DNA of 64,000 nucleotides, from the NCBI RefSeq assembly GCF_001189845.1, contig NZ_LFLZ01000002.1, forward strand, positions 186,001 to 250,000, read 5' to 3'. The notes under the pieces were generated by a model, which was not told the origin of the DNA, ran no database searches, and worked only from the letters and a program-made list of their open reading frames with translations. Positions 16,636-26,907 of the stretch are shown here, piece after piece. The position numbers and the translations under genes are program-made. Origin of the DNA: Bradyrhizobium tropiciagri (lineage in GTDB: Bacteria; Pseudomonadota; Alphaproteobacteria; Rhizobiales; Xanthobacteraceae). Within the stretch, counting starts at the first letter, position 1, and each line of letters opens with the position of its first letter.

Positions 16636-19600
16636 TCACTGGGAATCGGCGAGCATTCCGTTCAGAAGCGCTTCGGCCCGCTGCAGCAGCGGCTTCGCGC
16701 CACTATCAGATGCAATCGCGATCGCCGTGCGCAACTGGTGGAGAACCAGGTTCTTCTCGTTCGTGGCCGGCGCTATCGTTGCCTCGCTGAACAGCGCCTC
16801 GGCTTCCAGGCCTGAAAAGCCCTGTTGCCGCGCAGTGTTGCGTACCTCACGCAGCATGTTCAGCGCAGCCCGTGCATCGCCGAGCCGGTTGACGGCGAGC
16901 GCCAGGTAGATCGAGGCTCGCAGCACAATCGAGGTGTAGCCGACCGATCTGGCTTCTTCCCGGGCTTCAATGAGCGTCAGCCGCGCTTCATCGAGACGCC
17001 CCTGCTCCAGATATGCGATACCGAGATGGCACGTGACAACCGGCACGAAGAGGCGAATTCCATACTTCTGCGTGAGCGCGAAAGCCTCCCCCAGGATGTC
17101 AGCTGCTCCTTCGGGATTGCCCTGGCCGAGCATCAGGAAGCCGCCGCTATACCCCGCGGCAACGCGATCGAATGGTCGATTGCTCTCATCGGCGATCGCG
17201 GCCGCGCGCTCGTGAAATTCGATGCCGGTGTCGATCTCTCCCAGCGTCGTGTGGGTCACGCTCTTCATCATGCAACACAGCAACAGCAGTGTTCTCGGCG
17301 TCGTTCCGGGCGGTGCGCTGGCATCCGGCCCGGAAAGGCGGAGGCACGCCTGTCCCAGCATCTGCTCAGCTTCACGGAACCGGCCGGCGATGAAGTAGGC
17401 CTGGCCAAGGCTGTATTGAGCCAGGTTGAGCCAACCGGGATTGCCCCATTCCCCGGCCAGGCGAGCAACCTCCTCGCCGGTTTCGATTGCCTCGATCGGC
17501 GTGCCATAGAAATTCTGGGCGCCCGACCTGACCGCCATCGCCGCGACCTTCCGCCCGATATCGTCGACCGCGTTGGCGCGTCCCTCCGCGTCCCTTCCGA
17601 GATCGAACCATTCGGCGACCTTGCCGACGCTCATGAACGCCGTGCGCGCCTCGATGCGAAGATCGATCGCATCCGCTTCGCGCGAGCGAGCGAACGGCGT
17701 CTTGTCGAGCGCGGCCATTGCGATCTCGAAGTAATTGGTCGCATCGGCAAATGCCGATCGTGCCAGGCTCTTGCGCGCGGCGGTTCTGCCGTAGGCGAAG
17801 GCCCTTTGCCAATCCTTCGCCCGCATTGCGTGATAGCAGAGCTTGCTGGGCTCATCGTACGAACTGCCATTGCCTTCCAGCGTCGCAAGAATCCGTGCGT
17901 GGACGCTCTCGCGCAGCTTTTCGACCATCGAGTCGTAGGTCACCTGGCGAACCATCTCGTGCGGGAATTCGAGCAAGCCGTCCTGCTCGACGTCGATCCT
18001 CACGAGAAACTCGACGCGATCGAGCGCCGTCAGGCAGCGCTGAAAGGCCTCTTGCGACAGGCCGGACACCTCACGCAGCAAGGATTCCGTCGACGACGGT
18101 CCCAACGCCGCCGCGATCTGCAACAGCGCGCGCTCCTCCTTCGATATGCGATCGAGGCGCGTGGCGATGACGCCCTGGATGCTGCTCGGAATCCCGAGAT
18201 CACCGACCGGACGCGCAAGCGCCAGTTCGCCCCAATGGCCCCGGAGGATTCCACTGTCCTTGAGGCTGCGACAAACCTCTTCAATGAACAGCGGTACGCT
18301 CGCCGTATGAAGAACGACGCGGTTCTTCAGATCAGCCATGTTCGCCGACGAGCCCAGGATGTCGTCCAGCATCTCGCGTCCGGCATCCTCATCGAGCGAA
18401 CGCAACGCCGTGATTTCCGCATTGCTGCGCGCTACCCAATCCGGAATTCCATTGGGCCGGCTGGTCAGCAGCACCAGAAGGCCGGGTGCCCTCAGCGAGG
18501 CGAGCGCGGCCATCACGGTCTCGCTGGCGCGATCGATCCAGTGCAGATCCTCGATGAGGATCACCGCGCGCCGGCGAGCGACCAGGCCTTCGACAATCGC
18601 ACAGCATGCCTCGCTGATCGCACGGCCGCGCGCGTGCGGCTCGAGCTCGCCCCATTCCGGATCCGATATCGGGCGGTCAAGCACGGCATCGATGGCCGAA
18701 CGCTGAATCCCGGTCAGTTTGGTCAAGCCGTCCGCGTCCGCCGCGGCTCCCTCCAGGATCGAGAGCAACAGGGCCTTGAGTGTGCTGAACGGCGCGCCTT
18801 GAAGATTCGGGCTGCATTCGGCGTGGATGGGAAGCCACCCCTCCCGGGTGAGCTGGTCTACGAACTCATGCGCCAGCCGCGATTTCCCGATCCCGGGATC
18901 GCCGATCAAGAATGCCGTTTGCCGGTCAGGATCGGCATTGTGCGCCAACTGCCTGAGCAGCGCCGTTTCCTTCAGCCGGTTGACGAACCGCGCAACGCTT
19001 CGTGCCCTGCGCACCCGCCAGCTGGAGACATCCGTTGCGCTGGCGACGCGGTAGATCGGCAAGGGTTCGCTAAATCCCTTGAGCTGCTTCCGACCCAGAT
19101 ATTCAAACTGAACGTTGCCCTCGGCAAGGTTCTGACAGGCTTCGGACGCGTAGATCTGGTTCGGCTCTGCGGCCGCTTCAAGCCGCGCCGCAAGATGCTG
19201 CGCCGCCCCGCCGATCTCGTAAACCTTGGAGTACTCGCTGGCGACCATATAGGTCACCACCCGCCCCGAATGGAGCCCGACCCGGACCTGCAGTCCCGGA
19301 TCGCCCAAACCCGCGACCCGTCGGACCAGTTCGATCGCTGCATGGCAGGCCAGCGGCGCGTGGTTGTCGTCAGCGATCGGCGCGCCAAATACCGCGGCGA
19401 GCCCATCACCCAGCTCCTTGCTGACGATGCCGCCGAACTGGCGCACGGCGCCTCGCATCGCGATCAGGGCCGGCTCCAGGCGCGAGACCGCCTCTTCCGG
19501 GTCCAAATCCGCGACGAGCCCCGTCGAGTCGACCACGTCGGCGCGAAGGATCGTCACAAATCGTTGTTCGCTATCGGGGTCCGCGCGCTTGGCTACCGCA

Positions 19601-19665
19601 GCACCGCATTTGGCGCACCAATTGTCGTCCGCTCCGATCGTCGACTGGCATGCAAAGCAAAGCAT
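16636..19665 (-). CDS. Zinc-ribbon / class III adenylate-guanylate cyclase / AAA ATPase / TPR signalling protein
   Basis: A 1009-residue multidomain protein. Residues 1-21 form a zinc ribbon (C-x2-C and C-x2-C in CFACQ and CAKCG). Residues 35-210 form a class III cyclase domain with metal Asp43 in RADVVDST and GDGLAAVFGAP at 86-95. Residues 225-500 form an ATPase with Walker A GDPGIGKS (255-262) and Walker B AVILIEDLHWID (367-378). The rest is alpha-helical, TPR-like (LGQACLRLSG, LGIAYLEQGRLDEARLTL). It starts at ATG 19665 behind GCAGGGGA; the longer frame upstream lacks the family sequence. These proteins are presumed cytosolic signal integrators. Several cyclase residues differ from the most active enzymes, so catalysis is unproven. 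Confidence 0.82.
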   Translation of the reverse strand: MLCFACQSTIGADDNWCAKCGAAVAKRADPDSEQRFVTILRADVVDSTGLVADLDPEEAVSRLEPALIAMRGAVRQFGGIVSKELGDGLAAVFGAPIADDNHAPLACHAAIELVRRVAGLGDPGLQVRVGLHSGRVVTYMVASEYSKVYEIGGAAQHLAARLEAAAEPNQIYASEACQNLAEGNVQFEYLGRKQLKGFSEPLPIYRVASATDVSSWRVRRARSVARFVNRLKETALLRQLAHNADPDRQTAFLIGDPGIGKSRLAHEFVDQLTREGWLPIHAECSPNLQGAPFSTLKALLLSILEGAAADADGLTKLTGIQRSAIDAVLDRPISDPEWGELEPHARGRAISEACCAIVEGLVARRRAVILIEDLHWIDRASETVMAALASLRAPGLLVLLTSRPNGIPDWVARSNAEITALRSLDEDAGREMLDDILGSSANMADLKNRVVLHTASVPLFIEEVCRSLKDSGILRGHWGELALARPVGDLGIPSSIQGVIATRLDRISKEERALLQIAAALGPSSTESLLREVSGLSQEAFQRCLTALDRVEFLVRIDVEQDGLLEFPHEMVRQVTYDSMVEKLRESVHARILATLEGNGSSYDEPSKLCYHAMRAKDWQRAFAYGRTAARKSLARSAFADATNYFEIAMAALDKTPFARSREADAIDLRIEARTAFMSVGKVAEWFDLGRDAEGRANAVDDIGRKVAAMAVRSGAQNFYGTPIEAIETGEEVARLAGEWGNPGWLNLAQYSLGQAYFIAGRFREAEQMLGQACLRLSGPDASAPPGTTPRTLLLLCCMMKSVTHTTLGEIDTGIEFHERAAAIADESNRPFDRVAAGYSGGFLMLGQGNPEGAADILGEAFALTQKYGIRLFVPVVTCHLGIAYLEQGRLDEARLTLIEAREEARSVGYTSIVLRASIYLALAVNRLGDARAALNMLREVRNTARQQGFSGLEAEALFSEATIAPATNEKNLVLHQLRTAIAIASDSGAKPLLQRAEALLNGMLADSQ

Positions 19666-19957
19666 TCCCCTGCTCTCAAAGGCTACTGCGGTATCGCCGG
19701 CTCCCCCCGGTGAGCAGCCTAGGGTAGAGATTACCCATCGGGACCTGCTTATCAATCCAGACGTGCAATCCACTTGCATCCGCGCCAACCCGAGAGGTTG
19801 TCGAACTGGACGGGATACAGTCTTGAGTGGTAGGTCGGGGCGCGAGAGAAATCGGGCGGCGCAACTGGAGCCGCATGACCTATTCGATCGACGTACCAGC
19901 GTTGCATAATTTACGTATAGCCAGAGCAATTCAAAGTTGCAATGAAAGGGAAATCCT

Positions 19958-20446
19958 ATGGGCGGAAGAGTATTCAATAATCAACAATTTAAAGATCACA
20001 TCAACGCGCACTACTATCCTTTGCAGAACATGATCAAGAGCGTCGCTATACTTAAGGCGTCGGATCATATCGATATCGAGACGCTGGAATATGGCCAATA
20101 CCAGCCGATCCTGTCGCCCCGGGACCAATGGCCGGGCGGAAGCGGCAAGCGGTGGCAGCGGGAGATGGGCAAGGCGCGCCTGGACCTGGCCACGCAGGCA
20201 AGCACCGCCCCCCTCTCCAAGGACGAAGCCGGCGTCGTGCCGCTGACGAAGTGCGCCCTGCTCGATGCCAGCGTCCGCAAGTGCTTCAACTCCGAACCGC
20301 CGATCCCGATCAAGATCGACGTCAAGGAGCAGGACAAGAACGCGCCGAACGCCGATCGGCACGACATCCTGCTGGTCTGGGAGCACGCTAACGGCGACGA
20401 TCAGCCGCCGACGCTTCTGCTGCTGACGATGGTCTGCCCGGCCTAG
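19958..20446 (+). CDS. Hypothetical protein of unknown function
   Basis: A 162-residue soluble protein with no signal or membrane segment. The N-terminal part is rich in His, Tyr and Asn (NNQQFKDHINAHYYPLQNM), and the C-terminal half has short beta-like stretches (PIPIKIDVKEQDKN, DILLVWEHANGDD, TLLLLTMVCPA). I recognise no family. AAAGGGAAA precedes ATG 19958 at good spacing, and codon use past the first 30 codons is typical of the genome. The 5' end and upstream region are AT-richer than the surroundings, which might mark a recent join. It is divergent from the cyclase gene, so the two might share a promoter region. Confidence 0.6.
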   Translation: MGGRVFNNQQFKDHINAHYYPLQNMIKSVAILKASDHIDIETLEYGQYQPILSPRDQWPGGSGKRWQREMGKARLDLATQASTAPLSKDEAGVVPLTKCALLDASVRKCFNSEPPIPIKIDVKEQDKNAPNADRHDILLVWEHANGDDQPPTLLLLTMVCPA

Positions 20447-20559
20447 CTCCTGATCGCGGGCGGCACCTCCCTACGATCGGCCTTGCGCCAACGGCGGCTG
20501 CCTGATGGCAGCCGTGCTGGCGTGGCCGCAACGATCATCTGCCTCGCTTCAATCCGCTT

Positions 20560-20775
20560 TCAGATGCCGGCGCGCGGCGCTGATCTCGACGACGCCCGGC
20601 GGCGCTGCTGCAACAGCGCTCTCACCGCGCGCTCCGCGGCGCGCGCGGAGCCGAAATGGCCGCCGTCGAGGCCGTCAAAGGCGCGGTCCGAGGAGAAGAA
20701 GCAGAAGCCGCTGCTATCGCCGACAACGATACCCGCGGTACGATCCGAGACTTCAATGATGTAGGCTTGGGACAT
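20560..20775 (-). CDS. Small conserved hypothetical protein
   Basis: A 71-residue protein beginning MSQAYIIEVSDRTAGIVVGD, followed by SGFCFFSSDRAFDGLDGGHF and a basic tail. The pattern 'xAYIIEVxGRTAGIVxxDxxGFxFFSS' is one I recall from short Bradyrhizobium proteins of unknown role. The ribosome binding site is weak (TGAGC). No function is offered. Confidence 0.5.
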   Translation of the reverse strand: MSQAYIIEVSDRTAGIVVGDSSGFCFFSSDRAFDGLDGGHFGSARAAERAVRALLQQRRRASSRSAPRAGI

Positions 20776-21142
20776 GCGTGCTCACGCGCCGAATGACGGC
20801 GTTCCTGTCTGATTGTCGGGTGCTCTGGATTTTCGAAGCGATCAACAACAGACGCCGGTCGCCGCCGAGACGCAGCGATGCTGCATGCGGCTTCGCATGT
20901 CGCACATCAGGCTGCGGTGGTGATGTCTCATTGCGGTGACCTTGAACAACGCGAATATCGCGGATCAATATCCGGCCGAACCACGCGGCGGTCAATGAAA
21001 TGGCCGTCCAAAGATCACGGTCCGGCGCGATACCTCATTCGCGACGGCCTGGAAAACAGCACAGATTTGGTGATGACGGCAGCGGTCGCTGAATTGCGAG
21101 GCCGGCCGGGCACCCTGCGTCCTGGTGCCCGACCGCGATCGC
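20776..21142. other. Intergenic region without a supported gene
   Basis: These 367 bases lie downstream of the AtoE-type permease gene and upstream of the small hypothetical gene, both on the minus strand. Open frames here lack ribosome binding sites and recognisable sequence. I see no clear repeat or RNA. Confidence 0.4.
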
Positions 21143-22597
21143 TCAAGGCAGAATCGGCGGATGATAGGTGAAGGTCGCCATCAGGATCGCGGCCAGCAGC
21201 ATCACGATCGGGAAGTGAATGAAGAACTGCACCGACGTGTAACCGATCAGGTCCTTCGACTTCAGGCCGAGGATGCCGAGCAGCGGCAGCATCCAGAACG
21301 GGTTGATGAAGTTCGGCAGCGTCTCGGCGATGTTGTAGACCATGACAGTCCAGCCCAGATGCGCGCCGATGTCGTTGGCTGCCTTCATGATGTAGGGCGC
21401 CTCGATGATCCACTTGCCGCCGGCCGACGGCACGAAGAAGCCGAGCAGCGCCGAATAGATGCCGACCAGGAACGAGAACACGGTGGAATTGCTGGAGGCA
21501 CCGACGAACCAGTGCGCGATCGTGTCCGACAGCGTGGTGCCGCTGCTGTTCGGCACCTTGGTCAGGATCTGGGCGATGCCGGCGTAGAACGGAAACTGCA
21601 GCAGCACGCCGGAGACGCTCGGCATCGCCTTGGAAAAGGACTCGATCAGGCTGCGCGGCCGCCAGTGCAGCACGATGCCGAGAATGAGGAAGACGAAATT
21701 GTAGGTGTTGAGTCCCGACAGTGTGATCAGCGGATTGCCCGACTGGAACGTCTGCCACAGCCATCCGGCGGCAAGCAGGGCAATCAGGATCGTCAGCAGC
21801 GGACTGAACTCCAGCCAGTCGCCCGGACGCGCCGGCTTCCTGGCTTCGATGCGATCGTCGTCGAGCGCAACGCCGAGGTCTTCCGCCGTCTTCGCCTGCT
21901 CCGCCGCCGGCGTCGTGAAATAGCAGATCGCCGCCGACACGACGCTCACCATCACGACGGTGACCATGTTCTGCCAGGTCAGGATGGTTTCCGAGAAGCC
22001 GATCACCCCGGTGATCGGCAGAAGCGATGCCGGAATGCTGCCGGCATTGGCCTGCAGCTGCGCAGCCGACGACGTGATGCCGAGTGTGAAGCCGCAGCCG
22101 AGCCCGAGATAGCCGGCCGCGCCGGCTGCCCGGTAATCGAGCCGGATATCGGTGCGCCGCGCGATCTCCCGCACCAGCAGGCCGGAGAAGATCAGGCTGA
22201 GGCCCCAGTTCAGCAGCGAGAGAAAGATGCTGAGCATCCCGACGAAGACCACAGCGCCACGCCCGGTCTTCGGCACGCTCGCCAGCCGCGCCAGCACCGC
22301 TGCGACCGGCGGCGACATCGCCACGACGTAACCGCCGATCGCAACCAGGGCCATCTGCATCGTGAAGGGAATCAGATTCCAGAACCCGTCGCCAAACGCG
22401 CGGCTGACGGCGAGCGGCGAACCGCCATGCAGGATGGCGCCGGCGGCAACCGCAATCACGGCGATCAGGACGAAGACATACGCATCCGGAAACCAGCGCT
22501 CGGCGAACGCCACCAGGGCCTGCGAAAACCGTGCCATGATGTTGTCCGCGGCAGGTTTTCGCAGGCTCACGGTTTGGTCGTGCGTTGCATTCGTCAT
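21143..22597 (-). CDS. Short-chain fatty acid transporter, AtoE family
   Basis: A 484-residue inner-membrane protein with about 12 hydrophobic helices. The family features are RWFPDAYVFVLIAVIAVAAG near residue 35, SLLNWGLSLIFSGLLVREIA, GYLGLGCGFTLGITSSAAQL, and the late GGKWIIEAPYIMKAA and YNIAETLPNFINPFWMLPLL. AtoE-type carriers import acetoacetate and other short-chain acids. ATG 22597 follows AAGGGGATC. It is the second gene after the molybdopterin oxidoreductase, 50 bases downstream on the same strand, so the pair probably handles one carboxylate or related substrate under the divergent GntR regulator. Confidence 0.85.
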   Translation of the reverse strand: MTNATHDQTVSLRKPAADNIMARFSQALVAFAERWFPDAYVFVLIAVIAVAAGAILHGGSPLAVSRAFGDGFWNLIPFTMQMALVAIGGYVVAMSPPVAAVLARLASVPKTGRGAVVFVGMLSIFLSLLNWGLSLIFSGLLVREIARRTDIRLDYRAAGAAGYLGLGCGFTLGITSSAAQLQANAGSIPASLLPITGVIGFSETILTWQNMVTVVMVSVVSAAICYFTTPAAEQAKTAEDLGVALDDDRIEARKPARPGDWLEFSPLLTILIALLAAGWLWQTFQSGNPLITLSGLNTYNFVFLILGIVLHWRPRSLIESFSKAMPSVSGVLLQFPFYAGIAQILTKVPNSSGTTLSDTIAHWFVGASSNSTVFSFLVGIYSALLGFFVPSAGGKWIIEAPYIMKAANDIGAHLGWTVMVYNIAETLPNFINPFWMLPLLGILGLKSKDLIGYTSVQFFIHFPIVMLLAAILMATFTYHPPILP

Positions 22598-22647
22598 CAA
22601 TCTGATCCCCTTCCGGTGATGCGGTTAGCGTTCAATCGTTTTGGTCA

Positions 22648-25600
22648 TCAAAGTGCGAGCGTGAGGTCGGTGAGCGGCACGGCCTGGCAGGCGAGGCATC
22701 GGCCTTCGCTGCCATCGACGGGGCCGAGGTGGGTGAACTCCCCATCGACCACCTCGACTGCGCAGCTTTCGCACTGCCCGACGCGGCAGCCGCTCGGCAG
22801 CGCGACGCCTGCCGCACTCGCCGCGTCGAGCAGCGTGCCCTGCTCCGGTCCCCAGGAGAAGCTCTGCTTGCTGCTCGCAAGCCGGATGGTGCGCGGCGCG
22901 AGGTCGCTCGGCACCGACGGCGGCGACACGAAGCTTTCGGCAAAGATGTCGAACCGCGGAATACCGAGCGCCACTGCGGCCTCGATCTGCGCTGTGACGA
23001 AATCCGGTGAGCCACAGATGTAGACCAGCGGCCGGCGCGCCAACAGCGGCTTGACCTGCGCGAGATCGATCCGCCCCTCGCGCCACGCATGCGAGTCGAT
23101 CTGGTCCTGTGGCAACGGCGCCGAATAGAAGGTCACGCGCGTCAGCTCCGGCGTGGCGGCTTCCAGCTCCGCGAGCCGCTGCGCAAACGGATGCTCGCGG
23201 CTGCTGCGGCAGCCGTGGAGCAGCAGGACATCGGCGACGCGATCCTGCGGCGCAGTGTGCTGCAGCGTCTCGAGATGACTGACGAACGGCGTGATGCCGA
23301 TGCCGGCTGCGAGGAAGACCAGCGGCCGCGGCCCTTTCAATGGCGGGGTGAAGATGCCGCCCGGCGGCTCCAGCAGAACCTCATCTCCGACGGCAAGCCC
23401 ATGCAGACGATCCGGCATGAAGAACGGCGCGTCGCCGCCCCTGGCTTCGTCGAAGAAGCGTCCCTTCACCGCAATCGACAGCGCCTGCGGCAGATCGCCC
23501 GATCCGGTCAACGAATAGGCTCGCGCCTCGGTTGCGCCGGGCAACGCGGTCATCACGTGTTGCCCCGGCAGGAAGTCGGGCAGCGGACCGCCGTCAAGCG
23601 GCAGCAGGCTGAAGGCGATGACGTTATCGGCCTCGGCGCCGCGCTCGCCGACCACGAACCGCCGCTGGCCGCTCCAGACGCCGCGGCTGGCAACGCCGTC
23701 GCGCCTGATATCGCAGACGATCGCGCGCAGCGGCACGGAGCCGCTGACCGGATCGCGTGCGTCGTCATGCAGCACCGCGTTGATGTTGCGTGTGAGAACG
23801 CCTGCCGCAGCCGAGCGATCGCGGCCGAGCGGCGGACAATCCTCCCACCAGCCGAATTCGCGACGACGACCCGCGCGTCGAGCGCCGCATTGAGCCGCAC
23901 CTTCAGGCGCACGGCGCCGCCCTGTGTTTCCACCACGGCCCAATCGCCTTCCACAAGCCCACGCTGCGCGGCGAGTTGCGGGCTGATCTCGACGGCCGGG
24001 TCGGGCGACTTCCGCCGCAGCGAGGCGACATGCCGCCACGAGGAGTGAATGAACCAGCCGCTCTTGGCGGTGGAGAGCACGAGTGGAAAGCGGTCGTCCT
24101 GGGCCGTCGTGAGCGGGCTGCCGACCGGTTCGACATGATCGGGCAACGGATCATAGCCGTGTCCCAACATCTGCTCCGAATAGATCTCGACGCGGCGCGT
24201 CGGCGTCGCAAAGCCCGCCGCCGTTCCGTCCTGGCGCGTGACGGCGTATTTCTCGTCGCGGAAGGCCTGCGGGAAGCGCCGTCCTTCGGGGTGCTGGCGC
24301 AGATCCTCGACACCAACGCCGAGCGGCGCCAGCTGATAATTCCAGCCGGCCTCGATGTCGCCGCCGAAGAACAACTCCTCCATGCCGAGCTTGAGCGCGA
24401 GCGCGGCGGCGATCTCGTAATCGGCCTTCACCGCGCCGACCGGCTCGACCATGCGCGGACGAAACTGCACGGTCTCGACGGCTTGCTGCGTGATCTCGAA
24501 CCCGATCTTGAGCGCGTCGCGCTCCCACGGCGTGCTCGCCGGCAGAACGAAATCGGCGCTCTCCGCGGTCGGGTTCATGAACATGTCGATATGAACCTGG
24601 AATTCCAGTGCGTTCAGCGCGGCCTTGTTGCGCTCGGAATGGCCCTGCGAGACGACGAAGTTGGTGCCGAAGGCGACCAGTGCACGCACCTGGTAGGGCT
24701 CGCCCTCGAGCACCGCCTTGCTGAAATCGCGCGCCGTGATCCAGCCCTTCGCCGGCGGGCCGAGCGGCAATTCGGCAAGGCCCAACGCTTTCGCCTGCTG
24801 CTGCGGCGGCAGGATGTTGTAGTCGTTGAGGGCACGCGTCGGCGGTGGCACCGGCCAGCGATTGCCGCCGGGCCGATCGCAGGCGCCGGTCAGCGCGTAG
24901 AGCGATGCGATCGCGCGCTCAATCGAAGTTGCATTGGTGTGCTGCCCGACGCCCGTCCAGGAATGATAGGCAAGCCGAGGCCGGCCGGCGAGCAACGCGT
25001 AGAACGCCTCGATGTCCGCGACATCAAGCCATGTCAGTTCCGCCACCCGTTCCGGTGTGTAAGGCGCAGCGCGCTCGGCGAGCAATTCGAATGCGGTTGC
25101 CGCCGAGATCATCTGGCCCTTGCGGGCACCGATCGACAGCGCGCCGCGAAGCTGGCCACCGCTTTCCGGCGCGTAGCTTGTGTCGCAAGGTACCGGCGAG
25201 CCCGACGCATCGAGACGAACGAAAGCCTCAGCCGCGCCATCGGGCCACACCGCGTCGGCGCGCAGGAAACGCCCGGTGGCGCGATCGACCAGCAGCGATC
25301 CGTTGGTCCATGCGTCGACGAAATCCGCATCGAAGTTGCCGGTCGCGATGAGATGGCGGATCGCGCCCATCGCGAGCGCGCCATCGGCGCCCGGACGGAT
25401 GCGCAGCCAGAGATCGGCCTGTTGACCTGAGCCGTTCGGCTTGGGATCGACGACGACGACCTTGGCGCCGCGCCGCCGCGCGTCGGCGATCCGCGTCGCC
25501 TGGGCGAGCCAGGTGCGCGCGGGGTTGTGGCCCCATAGCACAATCACTTCGGCATTGTCGTAATCGGGAAAGCCGATGCCGCGGCCGAAGGTCAGCGCGT

Positions 25601-26054
25601 GCGCAAAATCCTTGTGCCAGCCGCAGATCTCGACTGCGTAGATCAGATTGGGGCTGCCAAAGCCGCGGATGAAGCGCTCGACCCATTCGAAGCTGTCGAC
25701 CATCGGCGTGCCGCTCGGCGTGGTAACGCCGAACGCCACCGCCTCGGCGCCGCTCTCGGCGCGGATCGTGCGGAGCCGGTCGGCGATCTCGGTCAACGCC
25801 TCGTCCCAGGACACCTCGACCCAGCCTGGATCGGCGGCGTCACGCGGACGGGTTCGCTTGAGCGGGACGGTCAGACGGCGCGGGCTGGCGACGATTTCGG
25901 GGGCCGCCCGGCCCTTGGCGCAAAGCGCGCCGCCGGTCGGGTGGTTATTTAATACCTCCACACCGACCAGGCGCCGGTCCTCGACGACGGTGACAGCACC
26001 GCAGCGCGAGCGACAAAGCGTGCAATAGCCGGGTAGCCGCTGTTTCACCGTCAT
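22648..26054 (-). pseudogene. Molybdopterin oxidoreductase fused to FAD/NAD reductase and [2Fe-2S] ferredoxin, split by a one-base deletion
   Basis: Two frames join into about 1135 residues. Residues 1-735 form a bis-MGD oxidoreductase with an N-terminal [4Fe-4S] motif at Cys11, Cys14, Cys18 and Cys45, EICGWHKDFAHALTFGRG in the active-site region, and the cofactor-binding tail (TPTRRVEIYSE). After ARVVVANS the frame must shift at 23851-23853 (a missing G on the coding strand) to continue GWWEDCPPLGRD. A ferredoxin-NADP reductase module follows (RAYSLTGSGDLPQ for FAD, VFLAAGIGITPFVSHLE for NAD). The C-terminus is a plant-type ferredoxin (GCRVGQCESC ... RCLACQ). Assimilatory nitrate reductases are related, but the fused self-contained electron chain is unusual. 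An error in a short G run is as likely as a true frameshift. Confidence 0.82.
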
Positions 26055-26191
26055 CTCACCGTCAAGTCAGTCCATGTGACGCATTTTGGTAATGCGTTAC
26101 ACATTTACGTCATACGCTACCGCTCCCGTCAAGGCTAAGTAATAATCAGGGACGAATCGGAGTTCCCGGCGAGAGGCGGCTGCGACCACCC
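26055..26191. promoter_or_regulatory. Divergent control region with tandem candidate GntR operators (26089-26120)
   Basis: Between the oxidoreductase and the GntR gene lies GTAATGCGTTAC (26089-26100), an inverted repeat with GTAA/TTAC arms. A second site, GTCATACGCTAC (26109-26120), matches it at 9 of 12 positions. Centres are 20 bases apart, two helical turns, so two dimers could bind the same face. The position fits an FCD-type GntR repressor controlling both directions. No binding data exist here; this is inference from symmetry and spacing. Confidence 0.5.
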
Positions 26192-26869
26192 ATGGACCAG
26201 AATTTGCGCGAACAGGTGCTGCAGCGGGTGCGCGCCGAGATCATTTCGGGGCAAAGCCTGCCCGGCACGATGTATTCGGTGCCGAGCCTCGCGGCGAGCC
26301 TCGGCGTCTCCTCGACGCCGGTGCGCGAAGCGCTGCTCGAGCTCAGCCGCGGCGGCCTGGTCGAGCCGATGCGCAACCGTGGCTTCAAGGTCGTTGAGCC
26401 GACGCTGACCGAGCTGCGCAACCTGTTCGACATGCGCGAGGTGCTGGAGCTGCACGCCGCGGTGCTGGTCGCCGCCAATCCGCCAAAGGATCTACCAGCC
26501 GTACGCGGTTGGGCCGATGAGATCGCGAGGGCCGTCGAGACCGATGACGTCCAGCTCTATCTGGAAGCCGACCGCGCCTATCATCGCGAGTTCATTGCCG
26601 CAGCCGGCAACGAGCTGCTGACCGAGATGGTGATGGGCCTGCGCGACAAGATGCGGCTCTACGGCATCAGCTCCCGCGCCGGCCACGAGCGGCAGCAGGC
26701 CTCGGTGCCCGAACACTACCGGCTAATCGAACTCGCACTCGCCGGCGAGACCGAGGCTCTGCCGACGCTGCTGCGCAGCCACATCCGCTCCTGGGAGCCG
26801 ATCTTCGTCGATGCGTTGATGCGGTCCAAGGAGCACGCGCGCGAGCCGCTGCGGCAGGCACGTGGCTGA
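26192..26869 (+). CDS. GntR-family transcriptional regulator (FCD domain)
   Basis: A 225-residue regulator. The N-terminal winged helix-turn-helix contains SVPSLAASLGVSSTPVREAL (about residues 29-48), the GntR DNA-reading signature. The C-terminal FCD/FadR-type ligand domain (about 75-215) contains the expected His/Asp metal-site residues in EADRAYHREFI, VPEHYRLIELALAG and LRSHIRSW. It is divergent from the molybdopterin oxidoreductase-AtoE operon and likely senses a small carboxylate. The ATG at 26192 is preceded by GAGAGGCGG. The ligand is unknown. Confidence 0.88.
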   Translation: MDQNLREQVLQRVRAEIISGQSLPGTMYSVPSLAASLGVSSTPVREALLELSRGGLVEPMRNRGFKVVEPTLTELRNLFDMREVLELHAAVLVAANPPKDLPAVRGWADEIARAVETDDVQLYLEADRAYHREFIAAAGNELLTEMVMGLRDKMRLYGISSRAGHERQQASVPEHYRLIELALAGETEALPTLLRSHIRSWEPIFVDALMRSKEHAREPLRQARG

Positions 26870-26907
26870 GGTGGGGAGCGAGATCGATAGCCGATCGCGG
26901 CGACGGG

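Noticed and set aside
16825..19713. 962-codon frame antisense to the cyclase-ATPase gene
   Set aside because: Translation has no domain features; the opposite strand encodes clear Walker, cyclase and TPR motifs.
21125..23023. Long plus-strand frame across the AtoE and reductase region
   Set aside because: No recognisable sequence; covers two genes on the other strand.
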